From Geosiphon pyriformis (taxonomy: Eukaryota > Glomeromycota > Glomeromycetes > Archaeosporales > Geosiphonaceae), in NCBI GenBank assembly GCA_016748015.1, contig JAAOMT010000786.1, positions 702,572 to 755,159 of the forward strand: a DNA stretch of 52,588 nucleotides, in the 5' to 3' direction. The notes under the pieces are model-generated. The model had not been told where the DNA came from. It did not search any database and worked only from the letters and a program-made list of their open reading frames with translations. Positions 1-10,443 of the stretch are shown piece by piece (position 1 is the stretch's first letter; every line of letters starts with the position of its first letter). The position numbers and the translations under genes were made by a program.

Positions 1-78
1 AAAAAAAAAAAAAAAAAAATGATTTTTTTTTTCTCACAATTTATCAAGGAGATTTGTTTCTTTTTATAATACCGTGAT

Positions 79-127
79 CCCTCTCTCTCTCTCTATATAT
101 CTCTCTCTCTTTCTCCATCTCCATCTC
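79..127. repeat. CT-rich microsatellite
   Basis: Runs of CT dinucleotides interrupted by TATATA, then CTCCAT units. Confidence 0.8.
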
Positions 128-646
128 CGTTATTTAACTTTTTAAAAATTTATTTTTAGTAAAAATGAGATATCGATGAATATGTAATTAAAAATTTATA
201 AATACGGTTAGATTGTGGCAAAATAATAAATTCTCATTTATTTCGCTTAAATTATTTAGTCATGAATCGAAAAAGGGATTTATTGATTGTTTCTTTTTTT
301 ATATTTTTAAATTTTATTTTTAAATTTTATCATCATGGGTAATTGACAGTACCTATCTTGAGGAATTTCTATTTTTTTGGTGTGTGACCTTTTTACAGAT
401 GTTTGTGTGTTCTTGTATGTTCAAATAAAAATAATTTTTTTTTATAGAACATACGTATACGTATATCATCTATCTATGTATGTTTTTATGTGTATATCAT
501 ATCATTTATGTGTATATCATATCATTTATGTATATATCATCTTTCTATCTATATATAATATATGTATAACGTGTTCTATCTATGAATACCATTAAAATAA
601 TATGTATAATTTAAATATTACACATCCTTATCACTTTATTGTACAA

Positions 647-735
647 ACATACATACATACATACATACATACATACATACATACATACATACATACATAC
701 CTACATACATATATATATACATTCATTCATTCATT
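647..735. repeat. ACAT tetranucleotide microsatellite followed by ATTC repeats
   Basis: About fifteen near-perfect ACAT units, a short TA run, then ATTC units from about 721. Confidence 0.95.
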
Positions 736-873
736 CTTTAATTCATTTACTATGAGATGAGATCTATTCTTTTGTTGAAACATACTTAGAATGTTATTTA
801 TAATAATCATAACCATTTTATTCATATTCATATTTTATAGATCATTCGTCTTTTTTTTTTGTTTTATGTGTGT

Positions 874-943
874 TTATTTATTTATTATTTATTATTTATT
901 ATTTATTATTTATTATTTATTATTTATTATTTATTATTTATTT
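874..943. repeat. TTATTTA heptamer minisatellite
   Basis: About nine tandem copies of a 7-bp unit (ATTATTT in any phase). The apparent ORF across it is only the translation of the repeat. Confidence 0.9.
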
Positions 944-1494
944 GTCTGTCTGTTCGTTTGTTTTTTTGTTTGTTTATACCACTTTTTTAAATGGTTTTTT
1001 TTAAAATAGTTTTTTATTTTACATTTAACTTTTTTAAAACTATATTCTAATTTAAATTATTAAATTTAAATTTTCTATTTTAAAAAATTTTATTGAGAAA
1101 AAATGTTATTTTAATTTGTTTATTTGTTTGTTTTTTTGATGTGTTTTTGGTTTTACCATTTTTATTCAGAAAATTAATTAAAAAATTTTTTTTTAAAAAT
1201 TATAATTATTATACATCATAATTAGATGTAATGTTTTTTATGAAAATTATATATATTTTTTTTTTTAATAATAATAATAAAAACTTGTTTAAAAATTTAA
1301 AATTTTTTATTTTATTTTATTAAACTTTAATTAAAAAAATTATTTTTATATATTAAAACAGTTAATAATATATATTTTTTAATAATTTATTAATATTTTA
1401 ATTGTTTTTTATAAATTGTTTATATTGTTTAATTCAATTTATTAAAAAAAAATTTAACTTAATTTATTTTTTTAAAATTTAATATACAATTTAT

Positions 1495-1513
1495 TTTATT
1501 ATTATTATTATTA

Positions 1514-1546
<33 letters not shown>

Positions 1547-1548
1547 TA
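1495..1548. repeat. ATT trinucleotide microsatellite
   Basis: Tandem ATT units with one interruption, within the AT-rich tract. Confidence 0.85.
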
Positions 1549-3091
1549 ATAATACTATAATATTAAATACTATTAATAATACTACTAAATAACATAATTA
1601 TATTATTAATTATATAAATTTATTTTATAATATACAAAAAAAAAATTATAAAATTATTATTATTATTTGTTTTTAAACAAAATTTAGTTTAAAATTTATT
1701 TAAAAAATTATAATTAACTTTTATTAAAAATACAAAAAATAAATTAAACTATTAAAAAACTATTAAATTATTATATTAAAATTTTATTAAAATTTTTTTA
1801 ATTAACTATTAGAAAAGTATAATTTTTAAATATTTAATTTAAAAAATAAAAATAAAAAAGTTATTAAAAAATTATAAAATAATAATTATAAATTATAATA
1901 TTATTATTTAAATATTTAACTAATATAAATTTTTTTTATTATATTTTAATAAAATATGTTTAAATACCATCTAAAACAATAAACCAAACTAAATAACTTA
2001 AATTATATATTTTTTATATATTTTTTATATATAATTAACTATTTAATTCAGTTAAAACATTAATTAAATTAAATTAAATTAAATTAAATTAAAAGAAGCC
2101 AAAAGTAAATTTAACTTATTAAGTTTTTTAATAATAGTATTTAAATTTCTAGAATTAAAAATAAAATTATTAAAAACCAATCTAGTTTTTTTAATACTAC
2201 TTTTAATTTTAGAATTATATATTTGTTATAAAGCAATTATACAATTATATGTTTTTTTATTTAAAAAAAATGTTTTAACAATACTATATTTATTTTTATT
2301 CATATTACTAAATTTAACTTTAGCTTTAAAACTAACAAAGTTTTTAAAAATATTAAGTATAATAAACAAATTTTTTTTAACTTTGTAATTTTTACACATA
2401 TTTTTAGACAAAAAAAAATAACTTAAGTAATTAAAAAACCAATAGATTTAACAATAAATTTTATTAAAGCAATCAAACTTAAGATTTGAAATTTCAAGAA
2501 ATTTAATCTAAATTTAATAACAAAATTAACAATAAAAACAATTAAAAAAGCAGCAAAAAAAAACCAAAAAGACAAAAATTATAATATAAGTCTTATTATT
2601 AATAAAAAATAATATTAAAAACTTAAAATTAACAACAAACTTAAAAAACAACTTAAAAAAAAAGATAAAATATCTTATAATTAACAAACAAATAATTTAA
2701 ACTTTAATATTTATAATAATAATAACATTTAAAAATTTTTTATTAAATATAATATTTATATAAAGTACTAATTTTAACAATAGTAAAATTTAAAACTTTA
2801 CAAAAGTCAAATATTACAACAACAAAATATTAACAATAATAAAAATTAGAAAAATAAAAAATAAAACAAATATAATTACCAATCTAAAAAATTATATTAC
2901 TAATTTTAAAGATAATATAACTAAAAAAAATTAATTAATTTAATCTTAAATGAATTATGTAAAATAATAACTTTTTTTTGATTAATAAAAAAAAAAATTC
3001 AAATATTATTTTTTTAATTAATATAGACCAGTTATCAAAAGCAATTGCAATAAAAAAAAAGTTCTTAAAAAAAACAATAATATATTATTAC

Positions 3092-3410
3092 TATTACAAA
3101 TAAACTTAATAAAGTATATTTATAATATTTGATATTTGTAATTTACTGTTGAAAACAGTTTGTAGATTAAATAAAATTGTTTTAAATTATATTGTAAATT
3201 ATTAGTTTTTAAAAATTTTTTCTGTTTAATATTCTATTTGTTAAGTTTTTTGGTTATAAAACATAAAAATATAATTTTTCTAATTATATTGTTCTTATTA
3301 TATTTTTTTCTAAGTTACTAAATACAATTATTAGAGTTTGGTATTGTTTTTTTGTTTTTTTGTTAAGTTAACAAAATAAATAAATTTTAAAAAACTTCTT
3401 TCTCTGTTAC
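3092..3410 (+). repeat. LTR fragment, left part, split by the LINE insertion
   Basis: The sequence beginning TATTACAAATAAACTT aligns with the start of the solo LTR at 22086 (TGTTACAGATAAACTT) and the LTR of element C at 44731. Further matches run along the segment: TTTTTTGGTTATAAAACA, and GTTAAGTTAACAAAATAA against GATAAGTTAATAAGATAA. Similarity stops around 3390-3415, where LINE sequence begins. The right part of the same LTR continues at about 20085. Differences from the other copies are mostly C to T and G to A. Confidence 0.72.
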
Positions 3411-3538
3411 CTTCAAAAATCCTTAAAAAAGCCCATTTTTTAAAAAAGAAGTTTTTTGTTTTCTCTTATTAGTTTTTCAATATTTCTTTAAATAATAACC
3501 CTTTTGTCGTGGATTTAAAGGCTGCTTCAAACAGTAAT

Positions 3539-5370
3539 ATGTCTAAAAAAAAGGTGCTCAAGGGTGCTTTTTATGGTTCTGCTGGTGGCTCTTTTTTCCA
3601 GAAGAAGAGAGTGGTCCTGAGTAATATTAAACACTTGAATAATGAAAAAGACATTTTTTTGAACAAGTCTGATTATGATAGCATGTATTTGGATTTGAAG
3701 AGTAAATCCAGTAGTGGAGAAGACAATATTATCATAGAAAGTGTCGACAGTAGGTCTCTTTTGGGCTCAGCAGCTAATACTTCTAAGGTAAAGAAAGTGA
3801 ATACTGGTATTGTTTTTGGATCTCTTCTTGGTTCTCTTAATTATAGTATGGATGATAATAAAGTTGTGCTTCTTTCTTGCTTGCCCATCTTTTTAGAAAA
3901 GAAATGGATAGATCCGAAGATCATCAAAACTCCAGTGAAAGTGTTGGTTAAGAAATTGTTTACTTTGGATATTAATCTTTCAGTAGTAGAAGGCAAATCT
4001 GCCACAGCAAAAACTCAGCTTATTAGAAAAATTTTTTCAACAGTCAATAGTTTTGGGGGGGCCACTACCCCCTCAAAATTTGAAGGGATCATCCAATCTA
4101 CCTTCACTTCCAAAAAAAGCATGAATATGACTGCGTTATTGGCCAGAGAAAAAGGAATTGTTGTAAACACTGATCTTAAGAAACAAGGAATTCATTTAGA
4201 TTGGGCTGTAGTCATCAAAAAAATTCCCATAGATATGCCAAAGGAAATGATCGTCACTGCACTAGCCAAGTTTGGTGAAATTAAGTCAATCAAAATTTAA
4301 CTTATTGGATTGTGGCAAAAAGCTGTGATAGAATTTATTAAACTAAATCAGACTGAACAATTAACTGTTAAATAGTCTTTTTTGATTGAGAAAGATTCGG
4401 TGCAAGTGGCTATGGCTGTGGGGGATTGTGAAACATGGGCATCAAGGGACTGGTTCAGGGCTTTGTTGTTTACTTTGCCTGTGGAGATGACTGCTCATGA
4501 TTTGGGCACTCTTTTGGAAGGAGTTGGTGAGAAAACTTGTATTTTAAATCGTTCATTGAATTCTGGCAATAAAATTCACTGTGCTGTGGTTGGCTTTGAA
4601 TCTGAAGATGCAATGGAATTTGCTTATTGCACTGAGCCAATATTTGGTGATATCAAACTATTTTGGGCTAGATTGGACTTGGTTTGCTGTTAAAAATGTG
4701 GTCATCTTAACCATTCTGCTCTGGAATGTAATACACTGATTCTGCCCATTGCCAAACCTTCAAAAATTGTTAAAAAAGTTGCTTCAGAAGTCTATCATTT
4801 TTAGCTAGTAAAATTGTATGCTAAAAAATGTGTTCCTATTTCTAGATCTGCTGCCTTTAGTAGCAAATCTTGGATGCAAGTGGTTTCACTTGCTTCTCCT
4901 TCTGGTAACCCCTATTTCAACTCTGGTTCTAGGTCTGATCCTTCTCCTTCTGGTTCTTTGGGTATTAAGGAAAGCATGCTGGTTGTTCAAGATAAATCTT
5001 CAATTAATGATCACTTAGCTTTACTCAAACATTCCTTAGAATTACTAGCTGATCAGGTGTTAAGTATTATGCGTAGATTAAATGGTGTGGAACTGGTGCT
5101 CCTGGTGCCTATTATTCAAGTTGTACATTGACATCACCGGATACTGATATGGTTTTGAATGTCTCATGGCCATCTCTTCCCTCTTCTTCTTTAGTATTAG
5201 AAGACAAGATGGCAGATTTAGGTCTAAGCAGTTCAAAAGTTCTTATCTCCAAAGTTGGTGGTTTGGAATCCAAGATAATGGCTCTTGAAGTTTCTATTGG
5301 CTCAATCTTGGGGAAGTTAAATCTGTTGTATATAAATTTGGGTTCTCTGGTGCATTCTTTGCATCAATGA
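3539..5370 (+). pseudogene. LINE copy 1 ORF1 (RNA-binding protein), decayed
   Basis: The ATG at 3539 (MSKKKVLKGAF) opens a reading frame that continues, through in-frame stops, to about 5131; a frameshift near 5128 carries it to the TGA at 5368-5370. The stops at 4298, 4373 and 4691 fit Gln or Trp codons changed by C to T or G to A. Around 4200-4360 the pattern DWAVVIKKIP...FGEIKSIKI looks like an RRM-type fold. At about 4685-4730 there is a zinc knuckle, C-x2-C-x4-H-x4-C (KCGHLNHSALEC). A Ser-rich linker and a heptad-like Leu segment (LLKHSLELLADQV) follow. In LINEs of this type ORF1 binds element RNA. The stop overlaps the ORF2 start as ATGA (5367-5370). Confidence 0.85.
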
Positions 5371-5621
5371 GTAAGCTTATTTGGAAAGTGGCTATGTGCA
5401 ATATTAGAGATATGACAAATTTAGCTAAACAGGAAGACATTGTTTATTGGCATAAGGATTCAGGAAATATGATTTCCATTGTTACTGAAATGAAATTGAG
5501 GTCTGATATTAGACTTTGGATCAAGAATAAATTTGATGGACTTCGGGTTTTTACTTCTGATTTGGATGTTGAGTTTTGTGGTGCTGGAGTTGCCATAATT
5601 ATGAACAATTCTTTGGCTCGG
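5367..5621 (+). pseudogene. LINE copy 1 ORF2, 5' part: start of endonuclease domain
   Basis: ORF2 opens with the ATG at 5367 that overlaps the ORF1 stop. The product begins with an exonuclease/endonuclease/phosphatase (EEP) domain: a first strand (WKVAMCNIRDM), then a catalytic Glu in TEMKLRSDIR. The reading frame stops being LINE after NNSLAR at 5621, where element A begins with TGTTACC. The domain resumes at 15515 with HVLKVDEVP. LINE copy 2 has the uninterrupted junction (near 23850), which fixes the insertion point to the base. The ORF apparently extending to 5741 is an artefact of reading into the LTR. Confidence 0.88.
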
Positions 5622-6604
5622 TGTTACCAGACAAAATTAGAGATATTGTTTAGCATGAAATTATCCTTATTAATCTTATCATTAATTAGCATATATTATC
5701 GTTTCAAATTATCACTTATTACATTAGCAAAATATATCTGAAATTATCATTTAATTAATAACCCAATTTGTACATAACACAAATGTAACCTAATTGTGAT
5801 GATCAATCATGCAATACCCTGAACTATGTAACATTCAAAAAGTTCACCAAAATTTGTAAGAAATTTGTTGAAATAATTGATAGTTCGCCAAAATATCTAA
5901 TAGTTCGCAGAAATAACTTGTAGTTCACCGAAATGTATCTTTAGTTCAGCGAAATTATAGAAAATAGCAAAGTTCAAGTTCATAGAATAGTGTTATGACA
6001 AGTTGTATAAAAGAAGAGCTTCTCTCTTTGAGAAAATATATTTTATTTTAGATTTATCTCTTAAAACCATTCCTACACACACAAAAAAAAATAAATATCA
6101 AATAATTTGAAAAACCAAATTCTTTAATTATTGTACTTGAAAAATCCCCAAAACCCAACTAACATTTTGAAATTGATTAGCTACCAATTTCAGTAAACTG
6201 TTAGTGACTCCAGGCCTGGATAGAAAACGTTTCCCTTGATAAAATCCTATTTCTTTTATATTTCTTTTATTTTTCTTTTCTTTTTTCATTACAATCATTA
6301 GGGTAGCTTACAGACAAGATTCCTGTAGAAGAGTTAACTTTCACAGCAAAGTAACTACACATTTTTAGTGAGCTTCCAGACAAGCAATTCCTGGGAAAGA
6401 GTTGACATTTACTACAACGTAACTACATAAAATAACTTGCAAGAAATTGGCTATTCTACTTATAAGTCCAGCAGTTCGAATTATAGAAGATAATTTGAAG
6501 ATAAATTCAGTTACTGGAGGTTCAACCACATCCAGAAAACGTGAATTCACAGCAAACAGGCATTAACAACATTTAAGAAAAGAGACCAAAAACCTCTGGT
6601 AACA
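5622..6604 (+). repeat. Element A 5' LTR
   Basis: 983 bp, same length as the 3' LTR, with TGTTAC...GTAACA ends. In the first 290 bp I count 18 differences from the 3' LTR, 17 of them transitions. At 5838-5965 several copies of an AGTTCGCCGAAAT-like motif recur about every 22-24 bp. Confidence 0.95.
6004..6094 (+). promoter_or_regulatory. Candidate TATA box and poly(A) signal in LTR
   Basis: GTATAAAAG at 6004-6012 is followed about 80 bp later by AATAAA near 6089. The same pair occurs in the 3' LTR (GTATAAAAG at 14911-14919). This spacing would fit the U3/R boundary region of an LTR. It is motif evidence only. Confidence 0.4.
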
Positions 6605-6622
6605 TTTGGTGCTCTCCCATGG
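6605..6622 (+). other. Candidate primer binding site of element A
   Basis: Directly after the LTR end the sequence is TTTGGTGCTCTCCC. The same TTTGGTGCTCTC follows the 5' LTR of element B on the other strand (36441-36454). A TGG two bases after the LTR is where the complement of a tRNA CCA end is expected. I cannot name the tRNA. Confidence 0.55.
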
Positions 6623-8660
6623 AAACAACACAGCAAAAACAAATTCAAAGTGGTGACCACACCAGATGCAACAACTCTAGAGTACTACCAGTCAATTTAC
6701 ACCCACTGCAAGCAAAGATTCAACATTCCAGATGGAATTGAAGTTGTCAAGAAATCAGTATACCAATACATTGAAAACTGCATCAACAATTATCTTTTTG
6801 GAAATTACAATATCTCAGAAGTTAAAAGCAACCTTTACAATAATTTAGCACACTATTTACAGTTGGAAACTGAAAACTTTAACAGTGAAACACTTGCCAC
6901 TTACTTTCAAGAACTTAATTTTAACATTATCAAGTACTGTGAAGAAACATATCCAGTGCAGTCTCAATATTCTATTGATTTTGAATTGGAAACAGAAACA
7001 AGCAACAAAGGCAAACACAAATTGAAGCAATACTCAAAAACCACCCCAAATACTCCAATACTACCAAAAACAACTGCCAAACACTTACAAACACCTGAAC
7101 AAAGAACAAGTTCAAAACTCCCACTCACCATCACACCTTTTTTAGCTTCACTTGCACAAGCACAAACACCTAATTTACCCTTGAATTGATTTGCGAGACC
7201 AGAAAATTTTACATCACTCAGAAGTTCTACCAGACAGCAAGAACCCCTTCAAACTAGTTCCAATCTTCTTGATTTTCTAGCTGAAAATCAAAGTAAACAC
7301 TCTGAGACAATAGCAAATGAAGAAAACAACTCTGAAATAACTGAAGAAGAATCAATCGACAGTGAAAACGAAGAAGACAAAATGACAGCATACATCACAA
7401 AAATCTCTGAATTTAATGGAGAAAACATTAAGACCAGTCCCCAAGAATGACTCAATTAAGTTATTAAAGCTGGAAATACAAATGAATGGAATGCTGCCAG
7501 AATGTTAAGAACAATTCCCTACTTTCTCAAAGGAACAGCAGAAGAATGGTTTGAAAACTTGGCCACTCCATTCAATGATTGGGATGCTTTCAAAGCAGCC
7601 TTCCTTGAACAGTTTACCAACAATAATACCTCCATCACCTTTTGAAATCGGTTTCACAATATCAAACAAGAATTCTCCAAATCTGTTATGACTTATATTG
7701 GGAAATTCAACAAACTTCTCAGACAAATTCGCCAACTTGAAACAAATGATTATTATTCTGATGCTCAAATCTTGGATTAATTTATCGCTAGTTTAAAGGA
7801 TAAACTGATTAAAAAGATTTGTCTACATGTCCCAAAAGATTTAAACTCTGCCATTCAGCATGCAAAAAAATATGAAATGGCCATGGAAGAAGCCAATCAT
7901 ACAAAACTTGTGAACTTAGCCATTGGAGAAACCAGCTCAGCAGCTAAAGAGAAAATTGACCAACTTGCAAAAAAAGTCGAAAACTATTTCACCAATCAAC
8001 AACAACAGCAACTCCAAAGATATCAACCACCCCAAAGACAAAATCAAAATAACTTTGCACCACTTTCTAATAACCAGTCTCAGAATTGCCATTACTGTGG
8101 AATCTCTGGCCACTAGAAAAGAGATTGCAGAAAGCTACAATGAGACCAACAAAATAGGAATAATCAATGTTATCCTTCACCACAGCAATCTTATTATCAA
8201 CTACCACCACCAGCTCACTATCTACCAAGACCCCAATACCAAAATAACTATTATCAGCCCACCCCACAGCCAATCCAACAGCAATACCAACAACCATCCA
8301 CACAATATTATCAAGTACCTGCTTGAAAACTGATTACACAAAATCAATTCACACCACAAAACCAATACCAAGTAAACAACAATAAAATCAGTTTGAACAA
8401 CCAATTGGTTCCCCAAAATTCCACTCAACCAAGACCCAACCACTATCACACTCAACCCAGTTATCTAACAATGCCAGAAGAACAGGATTTTCACCATACT
8501 GCACCCTCGGAAGGTAGAGCTGCAGCACAACAACAAAATCCTTCCTATACTCCCATCACAATCCTACCAGCCAGAATCACTGAAAACCCCAACCTTTCAG
8601 ATATATTCCCTTTTGAGTTTGAAGCAAATGAGTCACCATTCCTGCTTAGCAATACAGCCG
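6620..8660 (+). pseudogene. Element A gag: capsid-like domain and CCHC zinc knuckle
   Basis: The reading frame is continuous from the LTR junction through stops. No ATG is in frame: GTG sits at 6650, and the ATG at 6619 is in the neighbouring frame, so the original start is either mutated or separated by an indel. The N-terminal about 250 residues are polar and Gln/Thr-rich. A retrotransposon gag (capsid-type) domain covers about 7380-7900 (FLKGTAEEWFENLA, then FNKLLRQIRQLE). Near 8085-8130 there is a zinc knuckle, CHYCGISGHxKRDC, with the residue after His now TAG, probably from Trp. A long Gln/Pro/Tyr-rich spacer follows to about 8640. Stops fit CGA, CAA and TGG precursors. Confidence 0.88.
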
Positions 8661-9033
8661 CCAACAAACAAAAAACAATTACAGCTATGTATACTGAAGC
8701 AGAAGTTGAAGGAAAAACAATTCACTTGATCCTAGACAGTGGATCCGCCGGAAGCATTATCACCTACTAGTTAATACAACAGTTGAAGAGAAATGTCAAC
8801 CGATCAGCTCAAACAGTAATTGTCACTGCTGATAGCATGAAAAAGACCCCAGTAGGAGAAATTGACAATTTTCCGTTTACTCTTGATGGAATCACCATTC
8901 CAGTCAAAGTTTTTGTAATGGACGCACTTCAGTATCAAGCTCTTGTTAGAAATGATTGGCTCCAAAAAACCAATGCAAAATTAGACTGGAAAACCCAAGA
9001 ATTACAACTCTCCCATCAAGGACAACATACCTG
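8660..9033 (+). pseudogene. Element A aspartic protease
   Basis: The retropepsin-like domain begins around TAMYTEAEVEGKTIHL, with the catalytic loop LILDSGSAGSIITY at about 8725-8766. A TAG directly after it breaks the frame. The flap and second-lobe segment follows (GEIDNFPFTLDGITIPVKV), then QALVRNDWLQK, typical of the C-terminal part of gypsy proteases. The catalytic DSG is intact here but altered in B (DSK) and C (DSS). In the family the enzyme cleaves the gag-pol polyprotein. Confidence 0.88.
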
Positions 9034-9960
9034 AGTACCCACTACTTGTGATACATTCAACAAATGCTCTGAGAAAGCCTCGGCTTTTGAATTCAAACTG
9101 GAAGAGGAAAAACCCATCATTGAAACGTTTATGACACTTGGATCAACCTCCAATTGGGCTGATGAAACTGAACAACAGTACTTTTCAACAAATGATTCTC
9201 TTGAAACAAAAGAACCAGTAACAACTGGATGGAATGTCCCCTATTCAAAACCAGAACCACGAAAACAATGCCCTTACATTCTACTCAAATGCAAAGATTG
9301 CCACAAAAAACTCTTATCAATGGGAGCCTACATTTTACCTGAAGAAGAATATGAAAATCATACTTGTTATTACTGCAAAACTTGTCACAGAAAACGATAG
9401 AGCCATCTAATAAAAAGAAGTGGAAAATGGGACAACACCTCTTGTTTGACTTGTGGAGATATGCTACCAAAAGAATGCAATTGGATTGATGTAGCAATAA
9501 GAGGAGGAGTCTGTAATCAGACCTGCCAATATGCTTTATCAATTTCAGAAAAAGTAAAAAGAGGAACACCCTTTAATGTGGCATATAACAGTGCTCTCAA
9601 CAAACTTTATTACTACTCCCATAATGCCAAGATGATTTTTGACCTAGCAATGGCATTAATTAATAGAGCTACCAAAGAAGATGTCCATCAAATGAAGGAA
9701 GCAGAATACATTGAATACACCATGGAATTAGCTGGATTCGATTACGAAGATGAAGTAGAAGTCTACTACCAAATTGCAAGTTACACCTACTCAACCCAAG
9801 AAGCTCAAATTCAATGATTAGAGCAAATGAATATTAGGCTATGTGAAGAATGCATTATGTCTTGTAATGAACAGTGGTGTCCTGAATGCTATGCTCTTAG
9901 CATCCCCTTGCCCAGTGAAAGTAATGAGAAAGAAATTGAATTTGGAGAACCTGAAGCAAT
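9034..9960 (+). pseudogene. Element A Cys-rich module between protease and dUTPase
   Basis: This segment has no match that I recognise. It contains paired cysteines in zinc-ribbon-like spacing: CKDCHKKLLSMGAY at about 9285, CYYCKTCHRKR at about 9364, CLTCGDMLPKECNW at about 9440, GGVCNQTCQYALS at about 9508. A predicted helical, acidic stretch of about 100 residues follows, then LCEECIMSCNEQWCPEC at about 9840. Elements B (32680-33310) and C (50400-51070) carry the same order of CxxC pairs at the same place, so it is a conserved part of the polyprotein. Zinc binding is inference. Confidence 0.75.
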
Positions 9961-10443
9961 GGAAGAAATTGAAACAACATCTATCTACCTTATCAAAAAT
10001 CAGCCTGCCTTACAACTCAAATACTTCAACAACAATGGACAAGAAATAAAACCTGAAAAAGCACACAAAATTGATGCTGGATATGACCTAAGATATCCAG
10101 ACAAGGATACTCTTGTTCTCAAACCCAAATCTCTCACAAAAATCAACCTCAAAATTGCACTCGAAATCCCGCCAGGAGCAATGGTTCAAATCGCCTCCCA
10201 GTCTTCTCTGGCAAGCAAAGGAATCAATGTTAAAGAAGGAATAATAAATGCTGGATATACTGGAAACATTACAGTAATGCTTCAAAATAAAACTAACAAA
10301 CCATTCAAGATTGAACATGCTGAAAAAATTGCCCAAGCTATTTACCTACTCCTAATCAACATTTTGGGTTTGCAACTAGTCAATCAAAGAGAACAATTAG
10401 GAAAAAGTGATAGAGGAACTCAAGGTTTTGGTTCAACTGGATG
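9961..10443 (+). pseudogene. Element A dUTPase domain
   Basis: All five motifs of trimeric dUTPase are visible in order: DAGYDL (about 10073), ASQSSLASKG (about 10195), GIINAGYTGNITVML (about 10237), AEKIAQAIYLLLI (about 10320) and the P-loop-like GFGSTG (about 10425). dUTPase hydrolyses dUTP to dUMP and pyrophosphate. Motif 3 normally has a catalytic Asp where A has Asn (GIIN); B and C keep Asp (GIID). Motif 2 has lost its usual Arg. The domain stays open for 205 codons but the residue changes suggest it is inactive. It belongs to the retroelement polyprotein, being flanked by protease and reverse transcriptase in one frame. Confidence 0.9.

Larger units (their letters stand above)
1..3091. 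other. AT-rich decayed intergenic/repeat sequence
   Basis: No credible gene is visible. The first 1 kb carries simple repeats (listed separately). From about 1000 to 3091 the sequence is almost only A and T, and every frame is broken by TAA. Near 2990-3085 one frame reads IFLINIDQLSKAIAIKK, which resembles the stretch around the first strand of a gypsy-type integrase core. This may be the last recognisable piece of a retroelement whose C:G pairs have been almost fully lost. That assignment is weak. Short ORFs here are low-complexity and I do not call them genes. Confidence 0.6.

Noticed and set aside
874-943. Short tandem array considered as CRISPR-like
   Set aside because: Head-to-tail 7-bp units without spacers, in a eukaryotic genome; it is a minisatellite.
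1000-3091. AT-rich block as a mitochondrial DNA insertion
   Set aside because: No mitochondrial gene, rRNA or tRNA pattern is visible. The decay resembles that of the LINE 2 and old LTR sequences nearby.
8393-8770. ORFs in other frames of the Gln/Pro-rich gag spacer (for example 7923-8333, 8067-8303, 8222-8455)
   Set aside because: They result from low-complexity CAA/CCA-rich sequence; the gag-pol frame explains the region.
9961-10443. dUTPase as a separate host or virus-derived gene
   Set aside because: It is in the same frame as protease upstream and RT downstream, and recurs at the same place in three elements, so it is part of the retroelement polyprotein.
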